Source: Staphylococcus warneri
Lineage (GTDB): Bacteria; Bacillota; Bacilli; Staphylococcales; Staphylococcaceae
Direction of reading: 5' to 3'
Length of the DNA stretch: 64,000 bases
Assembly: GCF_900636385.1 (NCBI RefSeq)
Contig: NZ_LR134269.1
Coordinates: forward strand, 868,001 to 932,000
The translations under genes were made by a program, and so were the position numbers. Under the pieces are notes generated by a model that saw only the letters and a program-made list of their open reading frames with translations, had not been told where the DNA came from and searched no databases. Shown here piece by piece: positions 7,721 through 19,607 of the stretch; the first letter of the stretch is position 1, and each line of letters opens with the position of its first letter.

Positions 7721-9099
7721 TAATTTTTGAAAAATGCTTTAATATACTTAAATTTACCTTTATAAGGTGGGAAAAATAGGCTCGACTCTAAGCGTGTCGA
7801 TTTAAAAGTATATGATTTATCATGAGAAAATGTATCAAATGAGTATTTGCCGTGATAATTACCGATACCCGATAGACCTACACCGCCAAAAGGTAAATTA
7901 GGATTTGCTAGGTGCATCAATGTATCGTTAATAGCACCACCACCAAAGGCAAGTTCGTTAAGCACACGGTGCGTTGAATTTTCATCTTCACTAAATAAAT
8001 AAAGGCTCAAAGGTTTAGGGCGAGACTGGATTATTTCGAAAGCTTCATCAAATTGATCATAACTGATGATTGGTAATAATGGACCAAAGATTTCTTCTTC
8101 CATAATTAAATCTGAAGTTTGAATATCATCAATAATAGTGGGTTCGATGAATAAATCGGATTCATCACTATGACCACCAAAAATGACATTCTCTTTATGG
8201 TGTTGTAGTAAATCATTTAAGCGATTAAAATGCTTATGATTTACAATTCTGCCATAATCAGGACTAGATTGAATGGTCTTACCATAAAATTCATTTAGAG
8301 TTTGTTTTAATGCTTTGATAAAATCATCTTTTACTTTTCGGTCTACTAAAATATAATCTGGAGCAACACAAGTTTGTCCTGCGTTTGTAAATTTACCAAA
8401 AGCAATTCTCTCACTAGCTACTTTTAAATTAGCTGTTTCATCGATAATTACAGGAGATTTACCACCTAATTCAAGTGTTACAGGAACGAGGTTTTCACTT
8501 GCGGCTTGATAAACGATTTTACCTACTTTGTCGCTACCAGTGAAGAACATATAATCGAACGGTAAGTGAATAAGGTGGTCTGTTTCTTCAATACCACCTT
8601 CAACTACAGCAATATAGTCAGGTTTATAAACATCTTCAACAATTTTACGAATGACTGAAGATACATGAGGTGTCAATTCTGATGGTTTAATAATCGCTGT
8701 GTTACCAGCTGCAATCGCACCAATTAACGGTTCAAATGTTAATTGCACTGGGTAATTAAAGGGACCGATAATAAGAACAGTGCCATAAGGATCTTTTTTG
8801 ATATAACTTTTAGTAGGAAAAAGATAAAGTGGTGTATCTACTTGTTTTGTTTTAGACCAATTTTTAAGCTCTTTACGGGCTAATTTAATGCTTTTTAACA
8901 AAATACCAATTTCAGTAGCATATGCTTCAACATTACTTTTACCTAAATCTTTTTGCAAAGCTTCAAGTATCTCATTTTCGTGATGTTTAATACTCTTACT
9001 TAACAACTTTAATTGTTGCTTTCTAAATTTAATATCTTTTGTTTGATGTGTTTTGAAAAAAGCTTTGCTATTTTCAAATAGTTGATCAATTGAATTCAA
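7720..9099 (-). CDS. aldH: Aldehyde dehydrogenase family protein
   Basis: This 459-residue NAD(P)-dependent aldehyde dehydrogenase shows the catalytic motif LELGGKSPV and the nucleophilic cysteine in NAGQTCVAPDYIL. GSDKVGKIV and EEEIFGPLLP motifs are also present, and the length fits the class-3-like (fatty aldehyde) branch. I chose the TTG at 9099 because AAGGAGG lies 8 bases upstream. The longer open frame starting at 9183 would put that site inside the gene and add a non-conserved N-terminus. The substrate is unknown; medium- or long-chain aldehydes are plausible. The gene is monocistronic. Confidence 0.88.
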   Translation of the reverse strand: MNSIDQLFENSKAFFKTHQTKDIKFRKQQLKLLSKSIKHHENEILEALQKDLGKSNVEAYATEIGILLKSIKLARKELKNWSKTKQVDTPLYLFPTKSYIKKDPYGTVLIIGPFNYPVQLTFEPLIGAIAAGNTAIIKPSELTPHVSSVIRKIVEDVYKPDYIAVVEGGIEETDHLIHLPFDYMFFTGSDKVGKIVYQAASENLVPVTLELGGKSPVIIDETANLKVASERIAFGKFTNAGQTCVAPDYILVDRKVKDDFIKALKQTLNEFYGKTIQSSPDYGRIVNHKHFNRLNDLLQHHKENVIFGGHSDESDLFIEPTIIDDIQTSDLIMEEEIFGPLLPIISYDQFDEAFEIIQSRPKPLSLYLFSEDENSTHRVLNELAFGGGAINDTLMHLANPNLPFGGVGLSGIGNYHGKYSFDTFSHDKSYTFKSTRLESSLFFPPYKGKFKYIKAFFKN

Positions 9100-9200
9100 A
9101 AGTTGAACCTCCTTAAGTTGGATTTGAGATAACAATATCCTCAAGAAAAAAATGCTTAACATATCTTTACCCGATTCACACAAAAATAATTAAGTATAAT

Positions 9201-9240
9201 ATAAAAAATTAACCTGAGACATCAAATCATGTCCCAGGTT
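9201..9240 (-). terminator. Intrinsic terminator of ppaC
   Basis: A 12-bp stem with one mismatch (arms 9211-9222 and 9229-9240) has a 6-base loop. On the minus strand it is followed by AATTTTTTAT. Confidence 0.75.
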
Positions 9241-9276
9241 CAGTACAATCAAATATATTTCTATATTACTAATAAA

Positions 9277-10206
9277 TTATTTAGTCAAAGCTTCAGTAAT
9301 TTGAGGTACAACTTGTTTTTTACGAGATACAACACCTGTTAAGAATGCCATATCGTCTTCTAATTTAACGTTGAATGCTTCGCCAACTTTATCTTTTTCA
9401 GCACCAACAACTAAAATTTTAGAATCGCTGTTAATGATATCAGTTACAACTAAAACGAATAAATCATATTTTTCTTCAGCGCTTGATTCTAGCATAGATT
9501 TTTCTAATTCTTCTTTACGATCTAATACTTCATCAATATCAACTGTGTTAACTTGAGCAATACGTGTTACGTAATCTCCCATAGTAAATGATTTAGCATC
9601 CATATCTAATAATACATCAGCAGATTTATCAGTAGTAGAAGCACCTGCTTTAAGCATGTCTAAACCATATGCATCTAGGTCGACGTCTGCAATATCTTTT
9701 AAAGCTTTAGCTGCATTGACATCTTCATCAGTGCAAGTAGGAGATTTAAATAATAAACTATCTGAAATAATTGCAGAAATCATAAGTCCAGCAATTTCAG
9801 GTTTAATTTCAAATCCACGTTCTTTGTACATTTTGTAAAGAATTGTGGCTGTACAACCTACTGGTTCTGCTCTGTAATAAAGTGGGCTAGCTGTTTCAAA
9901 GTTTGCAATTCTGTGATGATCTACAACGTGCTTAATTGTAGCATCAGCAATTGTATCAGCACTTTGTTGGAATTCGTTGTGGTCAACTAAAATAACATCT
10001 TGACCGTCTAAATTATCTTCTAATAACTCTGGTGCATCAACATTGAAGTGATCTAATGCGTATTGAGTTTCAGCTCCAACTTCACCTAAGCGATAAGCTT
10101 TAGCGCCTGCATTACCTGTTAATTGTTCAAAGTCAGCCATAATAATTGCTGATGAAATTGCGTCAGTATCTGGGTTTTTGTGTCCAAAAATGTAAGTGTT
10201 TGCCAT
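9277..10206 (-). CDS. ppaC: Manganese-dependent inorganic pyrophosphatase
   Basis: This 309-residue family II pyrophosphatase of the DHH phosphoesterase superfamily splits pyrophosphate to orthophosphate in the cytoplasm and so drives biosynthetic reactions. Visible metal ligands are in FGHKNPDTDA (residues 7-16), LVDHNEF and VDHHRIANF (near residue 97). The C-terminal DHHA2 domain ends with the substrate-binding GVVSRKKQVVP. Length and motifs match the full-length family. GGGAG lies 9 bases before the ATG. It is monocistronic with its own terminator. Confidence 0.95.
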   Translation of the reverse strand: MANTYIFGHKNPDTDAISSAIIMADFEQLTGNAGAKAYRLGEVGAETQYALDHFNVDAPELLEDNLDGQDVILVDHNEFQQSADTIADATIKHVVDHHRIANFETASPLYYRAEPVGCTATILYKMYKERGFEIKPEIAGLMISAIISDSLLFKSPTCTDEDVNAAKALKDIADVDLDAYGLDMLKAGASTTDKSADVLLDMDAKSFTMGDYVTRIAQVNTVDIDEVLDRKEELEKSMLESSAEEKYDLFVLVVTDIINSDSKILVVGAEKDKVGEAFNVKLEDDMAFLTGVVSRKKQVVPQITEALTK

Positions 10207-10275
10207 GGATATATGTCTCCCTTATTCATTAGTTATTTTATTGATATTATATAGTTATTTTAGCATGACTATAGC

Positions 10276-10830
10276 TTATTCTTCTACCTCTGCGCCCAAT
10301 GAGTTTTGAAAATGATTTAATGCCCATTCATGTCCAGATAGATTAAAGGAAGCAACACCCTTCTTTGGCACATGAATCTTATAACCTAAATTGTATGCGG
10401 AAATAGCAGTATGTAAAACGCAAATGTCAGTACAGACACCAACGATTTCTAATGTGCTAATTGTTCTTTCACGTAATAAACTATCTAAAGGTGTACCGTA
10501 AAATGAATCATAACGTGTTTTATCAAAGTAATGAATATTGCTTTGATATTTATTCGCTTCATAAATGTCTCCAACTGAACCATAAAGTTGTCGTCCTGAA
10601 GTACCTTCAATATTATGTGGTGGGAATAGTTTAGATTCTGGGTGGTAATTATCATTTTCATAATGTAAATCCATCATAAAAAAGATATCTTCATTATTTT
10701 TAATATAGTGATGAATGCGATTTGTAATAAATGTTTCTAATTTTTGTCCAGGTTCACCACAAGTTAACTTTCCATCAGATGCAATAAAGTCTACTGAGTA
10801 ATCTACTACAATTAAAGCTTTTTTCTCCAT
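10276..10830 (-). CDS. pncA: Nicotinamidase-related cysteine hydrolase
   Basis: This 184-residue isochorismatase-fold hydrolase probably deamidates nicotinamide to nicotinate for NAD salvage. The catalytic Asp is in VVDYSVDF (residues 8-15) and the Cys in VGVCTDICVLHTAISA, preceded by the cis-peptide region. Metal-binding residues are in MDLHYENDNYHPES. AAGGATG precedes the ATG. The gene lies 4 kb from pncB and nadE, which supports a role in the same pathway. Isochorismatase activity on another amide cannot be excluded. Confidence 0.85.
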   Translation of the reverse strand: MEKKALIVVDYSVDFIASDGKLTCGEPGQKLETFITNRIHHYIKNNEDIFFMMDLHYENDNYHPESKLFPPHNIEGTSGRQLYGSVGDIYEANKYQSNIHYFDKTRYDSFYGTPLDSLLRERTISTLEIVGVCTDICVLHTAISAYNLGYKIHVPKKGVASFNLSGHEWALNHFQNSLGAEVEE

Positions 10831-11006
10831 TTAATAACATCCTTCCCAAAATAAAAAATAATCATTGTCTTCGATCATATCATTCAATTTTATTAAGTTA
10901 ATTAAAAATTTCATCTAATTGCTTAAAAAATGTTTTATAAGATTAATCATAGTATATATATTTATCAAGAGGACTACAATTAAATATGAAACAAAGGAGA
11001 AATTGG

Positions 11007-12101
11007 ATGTTCATAAATGTGAAAGATTTTGGCGCAGAAGGTCATAATAAAGTAAAAGATACAAAAGCAATTCAAAAAGCATTGAACAAAGCAAAAAATG
11101 GTGAACATACGGTGTATATCCCAAAAGGGACTTATCATATTGGCAAAGCGTTAGTGATTTATGATTCTACAACACTGCTTTTAGATGATGAAACAGTATT
11201 ATTGAGATATAGCAAAGATGCACTATTAAAGAATGGGAAACCATATATTTTCTATCATGAATACAAAGGAAATAGTCATATACATATTAAGGGGGGCACA
11301 TTTGATATGAATGGCTCTCATTTTCCATATAACAACACCGCTGTATGCATGGGGCATGCAGAAGACATTCAATTTATAGGTGTGACTTTTAAAAATATTG
11401 TAGGTGGACATGCCATAGATGCATGTGGTTTAAATGGATTAAGAATAGCGAATTGTTCTTTTGAAGGTTTCTTAGATATTGATGGTGATAGATTCTTTTC
11501 GGAAGCGGTTCAACTGGATATCCAAATGCCTGGTGCTTTTCCAAAATTTGGTACAACCGATGGGACAATAACTAAAAATGCCATTATAGAAAATTGTTAT
11601 TTTGGACCGTCAGATGACCCAAAAATGAAACCTTGGAATAGGGCAATCGGGTCACATGCAAGTAGATATCATCGTTATTATGAAAATATTCATATCAGAG
11701 ACAATGTGTTTGATCAAATTCAAGAATATGCATTAACGCCGCTAAAATCTCAAAATACATTTATATCTAAAAATAAGTTCATAAATTGTGTAGGGGGCAT
11801 ACGTTTTTTAGGTGTCAAAGATGGTAAAAACGCAGCGGATCCTTATACTGGAAAAGACATGGGGACACAAGCAGGTTCTAATTTTAATGTAATTGGCAAT
11901 GAATTTATTGGAAAAATGGAAAAGGATGCTATACACATTAGAAGTTATAATAATGTAAAACATACGCAAATATTTATTGCAGGCAATACATTTAATGATA
12001 AATCTCAAAAAATACATCTCGAAGATATCGATGATTTAACATTGAATCAAGACGATCATTTAGTGTCTATAGAAAAAAAGAATGTAGAAAACATAAAATA
12101 A
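11007..12101 (+). CDS. Right-handed beta-helix protein, pectate lyase-like superfamily
   Basis: This 364-residue protein opens with [18 protein letters not shown], the classic start of pectate-lyase-3/GH28-like beta-helix proteins. Repeated short strands follow ([38 protein letters not shown]), which form helix coils. There is no signal peptide, so it would act in the cytoplasm. The GH28 catalytic set (NTD, DD, GHG, RIK) is not recognisable. I chose the ATG at 11007 because AAAGGAG lies 7 bases upstream; the ATG at 10986 would swallow it. It stands alone with a shared terminator. The substrate, presumably a glycan or glycoside, is unknown. Confidence 0.75.
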   Translation: MFINVKDFGAEGHNKVKDTKAIQKALNKAKNGEHTVYIPKGTYHIGKALVIYDSTTLLLDDETVLLRYSKDALLKNGKPYIFYHEYKGNSHIHIKGGTFDMNGSHFPYNNTAVCMGHAEDIQFIGVTFKNIVGGHAIDACGLNGLRIANCSFEGFLDIDGDRFFSEAVQLDIQMPGAFPKFGTTDGTITKNAIIENCYFGPSDDPKMKPWNRAIGSHASRYHRYYENIHIRDNVFDQIQEYALTPLKSQNTFISKNKFINCVGGIRFLGVKDGKNAADPYTGKDMGTQAGSNFNVIGNEFIGKMEKDAIHIRSYNNVKHTQIFIAGNTFNDKSQKIHLEDIDDLTLNQDDHLVSIEKKNVENIK

Positions 12102-12107
12102 TATAAA

Positions 12108-12148
12108 AACGCTTTTCCCTAATTATTAGAGTAAGGGAGAAGCGTTCT
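12108..12148. terminator. Bidirectional terminator between the beta-helix gene and pheA
   Basis: A 13-bp stem (arms 12108-12120 and 12134-12146, one G-T pair) has a 13-base loop and T-rich or A-rich flanks on both sides. Confidence 0.75.
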
Positions 12149-12156
12149 TTATTATC

Positions 12157-12963
12157 TTATTTATAAAATGAACCAACAAGCTTGGTTTCAAAATCAAGTG
12201 TATTAAGGATAGTCATCACTTTTTTGACATCTTGTGATACAGGTGCATCTGCCTGAACAAAAAAGTGATATTGGCCTAGTTTAGTCTTCAGAGGCCGTGA
12301 TTCAATCCATGATAAATTGATATTAAATAAAGCGAAAGTATTTAAAATACTCGCTAAAAGGCCAGGCTTATCGTATTTTGGTGTGATTAGGAACATTGAC
12401 GTATTCGTATTACTATCGAAATTAGCATGGTTTTTAATGATTAAAAATCGTGTCGCATTATGAGCAAAATCTTGGATATGTGTATCTAAAATTTCAAAAT
12501 CATAATCATTCTCGTTAGCTAGTGGAGCGATAGCCCCCGTATGTTTATTAATCATATCAAATCCTTTAACAGTGCTATCAACATAATCATAGTCAAATTG
12601 ATGTTTCATAATATAATTTGAGGTTTGACTAATGGCTGGAGCTATCGAATAAACTTTCTTGATATCACTAATTTGACTACCGGCTTTACCATATAAAGCA
12701 AAATCTATATCTAAATGTAATTCGCCATGTGCATATACATTTTGTTGTGCAAGTGAATCAGCAACGATATTAATTGTGCCTTCTATTGAATTTTCAATTG
12801 GTACAATTCCTATTGATGCGTTATCTTGAGAAACATATTTGATCACTTCATATAAATTAGCTTTTGGTACAAAGTCATAATGTTGTATTCGATTTTGATT
12901 AACAAACCTCTGAGAAGCTAAATAGGAAAATGTACCTTTTGGACCTAAATAATATATTTGCAT
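12157..12963 (-). CDS. pheA: Prephenate dehydratase
   Basis: This 268-residue monofunctional enzyme converts prephenate to phenylpyruvate, the last committed step to phenylalanine. The catalytic domain occupies about residues 1-180, starting YLGPKGTFSYLA, with the conserved NATRFLII near residue 165. A C-terminal ACT domain (about 190-268) has GLLASILNTFALFNINL and the phenylalanine-binding ESRP motif, which indicates feedback inhibition. It follows nos by 21 bases in the same direction, an arrangement conserved in staphylococci. GAGGTG precedes the ATG. Confidence 0.93.
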   Translation of the reverse strand: MQIYYLGPKGTFSYLASQRFVNQNRIQHYDFVPKANLYEVIKYVSQDNASIGIVPIENSIEGTINIVADSLAQQNVYAHGELHLDIDFALYGKAGSQISDIKKVYSIAPAISQTSNYIMKHQFDYDYVDSTVKGFDMINKHTGAIAPLANENDYDFEILDTHIQDFAHNATRFLIIKNHANFDSNTNTSMFLITPKYDKPGLLASILNTFALFNINLSWIESRPLKTKLGQYHFFVQADAPVSQDVKKVMTILNTLDFETKLVGSFYK

Positions 12964-12984
12964 GCCTTCACCTCTAATGATGTT

Positions 12985-14052
12985 TTAATGGAAAGGGCAC
13001 TTTGTCTCACTTGATTGTTTATAGAAAAAGTTTGGATCACGCATCGTATTATCAAAACCATGATGATAATTATTAGTTAGTGTCGGGGAAATAGGTGGTG
13101 CTAACCATGACCATTTACCTGTTACTGATCTCTGATGCTTTGCTTCATTCTTTTCAAACATTTCAAATTGTCTAGAAGCTGTTAAATGATCCACAATTGA
13201 AACACCCTGTGATTTGAATGAATGATAAACTGCGTAGTTAAGTTCGATAAGTGCTCTATCCTTATTAAAAGAATTATTTTTAAGTGTATCAAACTCGAAC
13301 GCTTCTGCAACCTTTTCTAATAAATCATAACGATAACTGTCAGTAAAATTCCTTACTGCAATTTCAGTAACCATATACCAACCATTGAATGGGGCAGTAG
13401 GATAGATAATGCCACCAATTTGTAAGTCCATATTCGAAATGATAGGTACTGCATACCATTTTAAATTTAAATCTTTCAATTTAGGATAATGTTCATGCTC
13501 AATTGAGACTTCTTTGATGATGGATTTAGGATATTCATAAAATTTAATTGGGCCGTCATTGATTTGATAAATGAGGGGTAACACGTCAAAGTCGCCACCT
13601 TCTCCTAGCCATCCCAAATGTTGTGCTAATCGTGTCACATCACGTTCAGATGGGTCGCCACAATCCTCATAACCTGCATAACGTATTAATTGATTATTGT
13701 AAATCTTAGGAGGTTTGTCAGGACTGAATATAGTTATATAAGGTTTGATCTTTCCATCGTTAGTGCCCTTGATAATATGGACTTCAATAGTTTCTAAAAA
13801 ATGTGTTTCATCATTGATATCTCTAGCATCTTTGACATTAAGTGACTCCCAAAAAAATCTACCGATACACCGATTTGAATGTCTCCAAGCCATTTTAGCA
13901 CCATAAGTTAATTCTTCTAATGTATGTGTGTAGGTACCAGTTTTTTCAATCTCTTGATTAATTTCTTTAAGTCTCTTATCAACTTCATCTTGCGTATAAT
14001 TTAATTCAGAATACATCGTTTGGATAAATGTTGTTGCTTTATCTATTAACAT
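12985..14052 (-). CDS. nos: Bacterial nitric oxide synthase oxygenase
   Basis: This 355-residue heme enzyme makes nitric oxide from arginine. It has only the oxygenase domain and relies on a separate cellular reductase. The proximal heme cysteine is Cys62 in [16 protein letters not shown]. Substrate-binding residues sit in [15 protein letters not shown] and the pterin-side region [13 protein letters not shown] chose the ATG at 14052 (GAGG 8 bases upstream) over the GTG at 14061, matching the M-L start of staphylococcal Nos. It probably forms an operon with pheA. Known roles of the family include protection against oxidants and support of respiration. Confidence 0.93.
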   Translation of the reverse strand: MLIDKATTFIQTMYSELNYTQDEVDKRLKEINQEIEKTGTYTHTLEELTYGAKMAWRHSNRCIGRFFWESLNVKDARDINDETHFLETIEVHIIKGTNDGKIKPYITIFSPDKPPKIYNNQLIRYAGYEDCGDPSERDVTRLAQHLGWLGEGGDFDVLPLIYQINDGPIKFYEYPKSIIKEVSIEHEHYPKLKDLNLKWYAVPIISNMDLQIGGIIYPTAPFNGWYMVTEIAVRNFTDSYRYDLLEKVAEAFEFDTLKNNSFNKDRALIELNYAVYHSFKSQGVSIVDHLTASRQFEMFEKNEAKHQRSVTGKWSWLAPPISPTLTNNYHHGFDNTMRDPNFFYKQSSETKCPFH

Positions 14053-14284
14053 TTCAAACACCTCATAAGTATTATAATCGACACGATTGATTTACACATT
14101 CATTAATGATAATTGTCACGAATTTGTCGCAACGTCATAGATGTATGGGTAAAGTCATAAAATGCTTGAAAGTAAATTTTGAAATCATTCATGTGTAGTT
14201 AGTAAAACCAATTCAGTTGTTACCTAGTTAAATTGAATTATGATAAAATAATGATAAAAGAATGGTCGAAATGGAGAGATACGA

Positions 14285-15754
14285 GTGTACCAATTTGAAG
14301 ACGACAGTTTGATGTTACAAAATGATTTATATCAAATTAATATGGCTGAAAGTTATTGGAATGATGGTATTCATGAAAGAATGGCTGTGTTTGATTTGTA
14401 CTTTAGAAGTATGCCATTTAATGGTGGTTATGCAGTTTTTAATGGACTTAAACGTGTTATAGATTTTATGGATAATTTTGGTTTTTCAGATACAGATATT
14501 GAATATTTAAGATCAATTGGTTATCAGGATGATTTTTTAGATTATCTGAAAAATTTAAAATTTACAGGACATATTCATTCAATGCAAGAAGGAGAAATAT
14601 GTTTTGGAAACGAACCATTGATGAGAGTAGAAGCCCCTTTAATTCAGGCACAATTACTGGAAACAGTATTATTAAATATTATTAACTTCCACACGCTCAT
14701 TGCTACGAAAGCAAGTCGTATTCGTCAAATAGCGAATGACGATATTCTTATGGAATTTGGGACACGTCGTGGTCAAGAGTTAGATGCAGCATTATGGGGT
14801 GCTAGAGCTGCTTATATTGGTGGTTTTAATTCCACAAGTAATGTACGAGCAGGAAAATTGTTTGGTATACCTGTATCAGGTACTCATGCACATGCACTAG
14901 TTCAAACTTACGGTGATGAATACATTGCATTTAAAAAATATGCGGAACGTCATAAAGACTGCGTATTCTTAGTAGATACCTTCCATACGTTAAAATCGGG
15001 TGTACCTACAGCTATTAAAGTTGCTAAAGAATTGGGCGATAAAATCAATTTTATTGGTATACGTTTGGATTCAGGAGATATCGCATATCTCTCTAAAGAA
15101 GCACGTCGTATGCTAGATGAAGCAGGATTTAAAGATGCCAAAATTATAGCCTCCAATGATTTAGATGAAGAAACAATAACAAGTCTTAAAGCCCAAGGTG
15201 CTAAAGTAGATTCATGGGGTGTAGGTACGAAGCTTATTACTGGATTTGATCAACCAGCATTAGGGGCAGTATACAAATTAGTTGCTATTGAAAATAGTGA
15301 TGGAGAATACAGTGATCGTATCAAATTATCTAATAATGCAGAAAAAGTAACGACTCCTGGTAAGAAAAATGTATATCGAATCATTAATAAGAAAACAGGT
15401 AAAGCAGAAGGGGATTATATTACTTTACACGGAGAAGATCCAACTAAAGAAAAGCCATTAAAATTATTCCATCCTGTACATACATTTAAAATGAAATTTA
15501 TAAAATCATTTGAAGCGATTGATTTACATCATGCTATTTTTGAAAATGGTCAACTCGTTTATGATTTACCAAGTGTTCATGATGCACAAGCTTATTTAAC
15601 AGAAGGACTTAAAACATTTTGGGATGAAAACAAACGTTACTTGAATCCCCAAGAGTATCCAGTTGATTTAAGTACAGCTTGTTGGGAAAATAAACATAAA
15701 CGCATCTTTGAAGTGGCCGAACATGTAAAAGAAATGGAGGAAGACCATGAGTAA
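14285..15754 (+). CDS. pncB: Nicotinate phosphoribosyltransferase
   Basis: This 489-residue enzyme joins nicotinate and PRPP to form nicotinate mononucleotide in NAD salvage. Recognisable segments are the N-terminal [17 protein letters not shown], the conserved [21 protein letters not shown] (about residues 159-179), [11 protein letters not shown] with the histidine that is phosphorylated in this family, and [10 protein letters not shown]. The GTG start at 14285 is preceded by GGAGAG. The end overlaps nadE by 8 bases, so the two are translationally coupled. Confidence 0.95.
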   Translation: MYQFEDDSLMLQNDLYQINMAESYWNDGIHERMAVFDLYFRSMPFNGGYAVFNGLKRVIDFMDNFGFSDTDIEYLRSIGYQDDFLDYLKNLKFTGHIHSMQEGEICFGNEPLMRVEAPLIQAQLLETVLLNIINFHTLIATKASRIRQIANDDILMEFGTRRGQELDAALWGARAAYIGGFNSTSNVRAGKLFGIPVSGTHAHALVQTYGDEYIAFKKYAERHKDCVFLVDTFHTLKSGVPTAIKVAKELGDKINFIGIRLDSGDIAYLSKEARRMLDEAGFKDAKIIASNDLDEETITSLKAQGAKVDSWGVGTKLITGFDQPALGAVYKLVAIENSDGEYSDRIKLSNNAEKVTTPGKKNVYRIINKKTGKAEGDYITLHGEDPTKEKPLKLFHPVHTFKMKFIKSFEAIDLHHAIFENGQLVYDLPSVHDAQAYLTEGLKTFWDENKRYLNPQEYPVDLSTACWENKHKRIFEVAEHVKEMEEDHE

Positions 15755-16568
15755 TTTACAAGATATCGTAGTAAGAGAGATGAAAGTAAAACCTCAAATT
15801 GATGTTGAAAAAGAAGTACAAGAGATTAAACAGTTTGTTAAGAGTTACGTACAATCTCATTCATTTATCAAATCATTAGTGCTAGGTATTTCTGGTGGGC
15901 AAGATTCAACATTAGCTGGTCGCCTTGTTCAATTAGCAGTTAACGAATTACGTGAAGAAGGCAGAGAATGTCAATTTATAGCGGTTAAACTGCCTTATGG
16001 TGTGCAATCAGACGCTGATGAGGTTGAAGACGCGTTAACCTTTATTAATCCTGACCAAACAATTACTGTTAATATTAAACCTGCAGTCGATACAAGTGTA
16101 AAATCATTACAAGAAGCAGGGATTCAATTAACAGATTTCCAAAAAGGGAATGAAAAAGCAAGAGAACGAATGAAAGTACAATTTTCAATTGCTTCAAACC
16201 AATCAGGTATTGTTGTGGGAACTGACCATTCTGCAGAAAATATCACTGGGTTTTATACTAAATATGGTGATGGTGCAGCTGATATCGCGCCGCTATTTGG
16301 TCTGAACAAGCGTCAAGGTCGATCATTACTTAAATATTTAGGTGCGCCAGCACATTTATATGAAAAAACACCTACAGCAGATTTAGAGGAAGACAAACCT
16401 CAATTGCCTGATGAAGAAGCCTTAGGTGTAACATATAACGATATAGATGATTATTTAGAGGGCAAAGAGGTTTCTAGTGAAGCGAAAGAAACGATTGAAA
16501 ATCATTATGTTAAAAATGCACATAAACGCGAACTTGCTTATACACGTTATACTTGGCCTAAAAATTAG
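15747..16568 (+). CDS. nadE: Ammonia-dependent NAD synthetase
   Basis: This 273-residue enzyme amidates nicotinate adenine dinucleotide to NAD with ammonia and ATP. The ATP pyrophosphatase P-loop is [15 protein letters not shown] (near residue 46). [19 protein letters not shown] and the C-terminal [13 protein letters not shown] are typical. It lacks the glutaminase domain of longer NadE proteins, as expected in Bacillales. It overlaps pncB by 8 bases, with GGAGGAAG inside the pncB end as ribosome binding site. Together with pncA and pncB it completes most of the salvage route. Confidence 0.95.
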   Translation: MSNLQDIVVREMKVKPQIDVEKEVQEIKQFVKSYVQSHSFIKSLVLGISGGQDSTLAGRLVQLAVNELREEGRECQFIAVKLPYGVQSDADEVEDALTFINPDQTITVNIKPAVDTSVKSLQEAGIQLTDFQKGNEKARERMKVQFSIASNQSGIVVGTDHSAENITGFYTKYGDGAADIAPLFGLNKRQGRSLLKYLGAPAHLYEKTPTADLEEDKPQLPDEEALGVTYNDIDDYLEGKEVSSEAKETIENHYVKNAHKRELAYTRYTWPKN

Positions 16569-16598
16569 AAAGTAATCTATAAACTAACCTAAGAATAG

Positions 16599-16635
16599 AA
16601 CGTACTTTTTTATCATTTTCATAAAAAATAACGTT
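16599..16635 (+). terminator. Possible terminator after pncB-nadE
   Basis: AT-rich inverted arms (16599-16613 and 16621-16635) match at 13 of 15 positions around a 7-base loop, about 30 bases after nadE. The stem is weak in GC and the T-tail is poor, so this is tentative. Confidence 0.3.
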
Positions 16636-16732
16636 ATTAATCATTTTATAATATTAAAGTTAAATTTGACGTGACAAAGCTTAAAATGACTGTTAAAATA
16701 ATTTGAATTTCAAGTAAGAAAAGAGGAATAAT

Positions 16733-17326
16733 ATGTCAGCGATTGCTCAAAACCCTTGGTTGATGGTGTTTGCTATCTTTGTAATCAATGTGTGTTACGT
16801 CACATGTTTAACAATGAGAACCATTTTAACTTTAAAAGGTTACCGTTATGTGGCTGCGATTGTAAGTTTTGTTGAAGTCTTAATTTATGTCGTAGGTCTA
16901 GGGTTGGTAATGTCTAGTTTAGATCAAATTCAAAATATTGTTGCTTATGCATTTGGTTTTTCAATAGGTATCATTGTGGGTATGAAAATCGAAGAAAAAT
17001 TGGCACTCGGTTATACTGTAGTTAATGTGACATCTTCTGAATACGAGTTAGATTTACCTAATGAACTCCGTAACTTAGGGTATGGTGTTACACACTATGA
17101 AGCGTTTGGACGAGATGGAAGCCGAATGGTAATGCAAATATTAACGCCAAGAAAATATGAATTAAAGTTAATGGATACAATTAAAAACTTAGATCCTAAA
17201 GCCTTTATCATTGCTTATGAGCCAAGAAATATTCACGGTGGCTTCTGGGTTAAAGGTGTACGTAAACGTAAACTTAAAGCTTACGAACCAGAAGAATTAG
17301 AAAGTGTTGTTGAGCATGAAGTATAA
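16733..17326 (+). CDS. UPF0316 membrane protein (DUF5698/DUF2179)
   Basis: This 197-residue protein has three N-terminal transmembrane helices (about residues 10-30, 38-60 and 67-88) containing [19 protein letters not shown] soluble C-terminal domain of the DUF2179 type follows (residues 100-180), including ITPRKY-like [19 protein letters not shown]. It matches the uncharacterised UPF0316 family found throughout Bacillales. DUF2179 domains resemble small-ligand binding modules, but no ligand is established. Its end overlaps a small NETI-motif gene by 11 bases. Confidence 0.85.
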   Translation: MSAIAQNPWLMVFAIFVINVCYVTCLTMRTILTLKGYRYVAAIVSFVEVLIYVVGLGLVMSSLDQIQNIVAYAFGFSIGIIVGMKIEEKLALGYTVVNVTSSEYELDLPNELRNLGYGVTHYEAFGRDGSRMVMQILTPRKYELKLMDTIKNLDPKAFIIAYEPRNIHGGFWVKGVRKRKLKAYEPEELESVVEHEV

Positions 17327-17492
17327 AGTAAATGATAATGAGACGATTGCTGATTGCCTACAAAGAATGAAAGCCGATGGTTATATGCCAACAAGACGCA
17401 TTGAAAAGCCAATTTATAAAGAAAATAAAGATGGAAGTTTAGAAGTTTTAAAACAAGACATAATTTTTATTGGTAAGAAGATAACTGAATAA
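17316..17492 (+). CDS. NETI motif-containing small protein
   Basis: This 58-residue cytoplasmic protein carries the family-naming N-E-T-I motif near its start ([15 protein letters not shown]). A basic middle segment, [10 protein letters not shown], and a hydrophobic end follow. I use the ATG at 17316, within the end of the UPF0316 gene, since family members begin just before the motif. A GTG at 17304 is possible. It is cotranscribed with the UPF0316 gene and followed by a terminator. The function is unknown. Confidence 0.7.
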   Translation: MKYKVNDNETIADCLQRMKADGYMPTRRIEKPIYKENKDGSLEVLKQDIIFIGKKITE

Positions 17493-17504
17493 CACATGAC
17501 AGAG

Positions 17505-17540
17505 ACCACTCAATAAGTTGCTTTGAGTGGTTTTGATTTT
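17505..17540 (+). terminator. Terminator after the UPF0316-NETI pair
   Basis: A 9-bp perfect stem (ACCACTCAA and TTGAGTGGT) with a 9-base loop is followed by TTTTGATTTT. Confidence 0.75.
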
Positions 17541-17722
17541 GGAATTGTGTTTGACAAAAATATGAAATAAAATAGGAATATAAGTTAATTAGAATTATAC
17601 AATCGATAGGTATTCTGTTAGAATTAAAGTAAATCGTCAAAGACGAACTTTTGTGTTTATTTTACTTTTAATGTACAGATTTTGGAATTTGAAATATGAA
17701 TATACATACGATAGGAGTTTAA

Positions 17723-19021
<1,299 letters not shown>

Positions 19022-19129
19022 CATTAGAAATTATAATTAAATCCTATACAAATTCAATTAAAACTACTACACTTTACCTTGTTAGTAAGTTAAAATAGTA
19101 AAAAGAATATGCATATAGGAGCTGTTATG

Positions 19130-19432
19130 ATGCAAATTGAAAAATTACGTGGGGATGCGTTAAATGAATTATTTGATGCAATCCTTACATTAGAGAATAG
19201 AGAAGAATGTTATCAGTTTTTCGATGATTTATGCACAGTGAACGAAATTCAATCACTTTCTCAACGACTTCAAGTTGCTAAAATGATTAAACAAGGATAC
19301 ACATATGCAACAATTGAACAAGAATCAGGCGCGTCAACGGCAACGATTTCTCGAGTGAAGCGTTCTTTACAATGGGGCAATGATGCATACACAATGATAT
19401 TAGATCGCCTTAATATCGATACAAAAGAATAA
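19130..19432 (+). CDS. YerC/YecD family TrpR-related protein
   Basis: This 100-residue helical DNA-binding protein is related to the Trp repressor. A helix-turn-helix is visible as AKMIKQGYTYATIEQESGASTATISRVKRSL (about residues 47-77, shown in part). I chose the second of two adjacent ATG codons (19130) because AGGAG lies 8 bases upstream and the protein then begins MQIEKLRG. B. subtilis YerC also lies next to pcrB-pcrA-ligA, so the association is conserved. The target genes and any ligand are unknown. Confidence 0.8.
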   Translation: MQIEKLRGDALNELFDAILTLENREECYQFFDDLCTVNEIQSLSQRLQVAKMIKQGYTYATIEQESGASTATISRVKRSLQWGNDAYTMILDRLNIDTKE

Positions 19433-19440
19433 AATAATGC

Positions 19441-19500
19441 AAAACGATCGTAACTATTAAAGTTCAACATCTTTAATATGTTAACGATCGTTTCTTTTTT
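19441..19500 (+). terminator. Strong terminator after the yerC-like gene
   Basis: A long hairpin has an outer AAACGATCGT/ACGATCGTTT stem and an inner TATTAAAG/CTTTAATA stem around a short asymmetric bulge. It ends in TTTCTTTTTT. Confidence 0.85.
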
Positions 19501-19607
19501 AGTATCAAAAGTGAAAAATAAGTTATACAATTTCATATGATCTGTTTAGAACTAGCATGTTAAAAATGATATAATTTAAGGTATGTTAAAAAAAGGAGTT
19601 TCACGTA

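Noticed and set aside
17638..17652. AAAGACGAACTTTTG upstream of purB as a PurR box
   Set aside because: Only one CGAAC core is present; the paired inverted box expected for PurR is missing.
19270..19536. 88-residue minus-strand open frame over the yerC-like gene
   Set aside because: It runs through the strong terminator hairpin and the helix-turn-helix coding region of the real gene.
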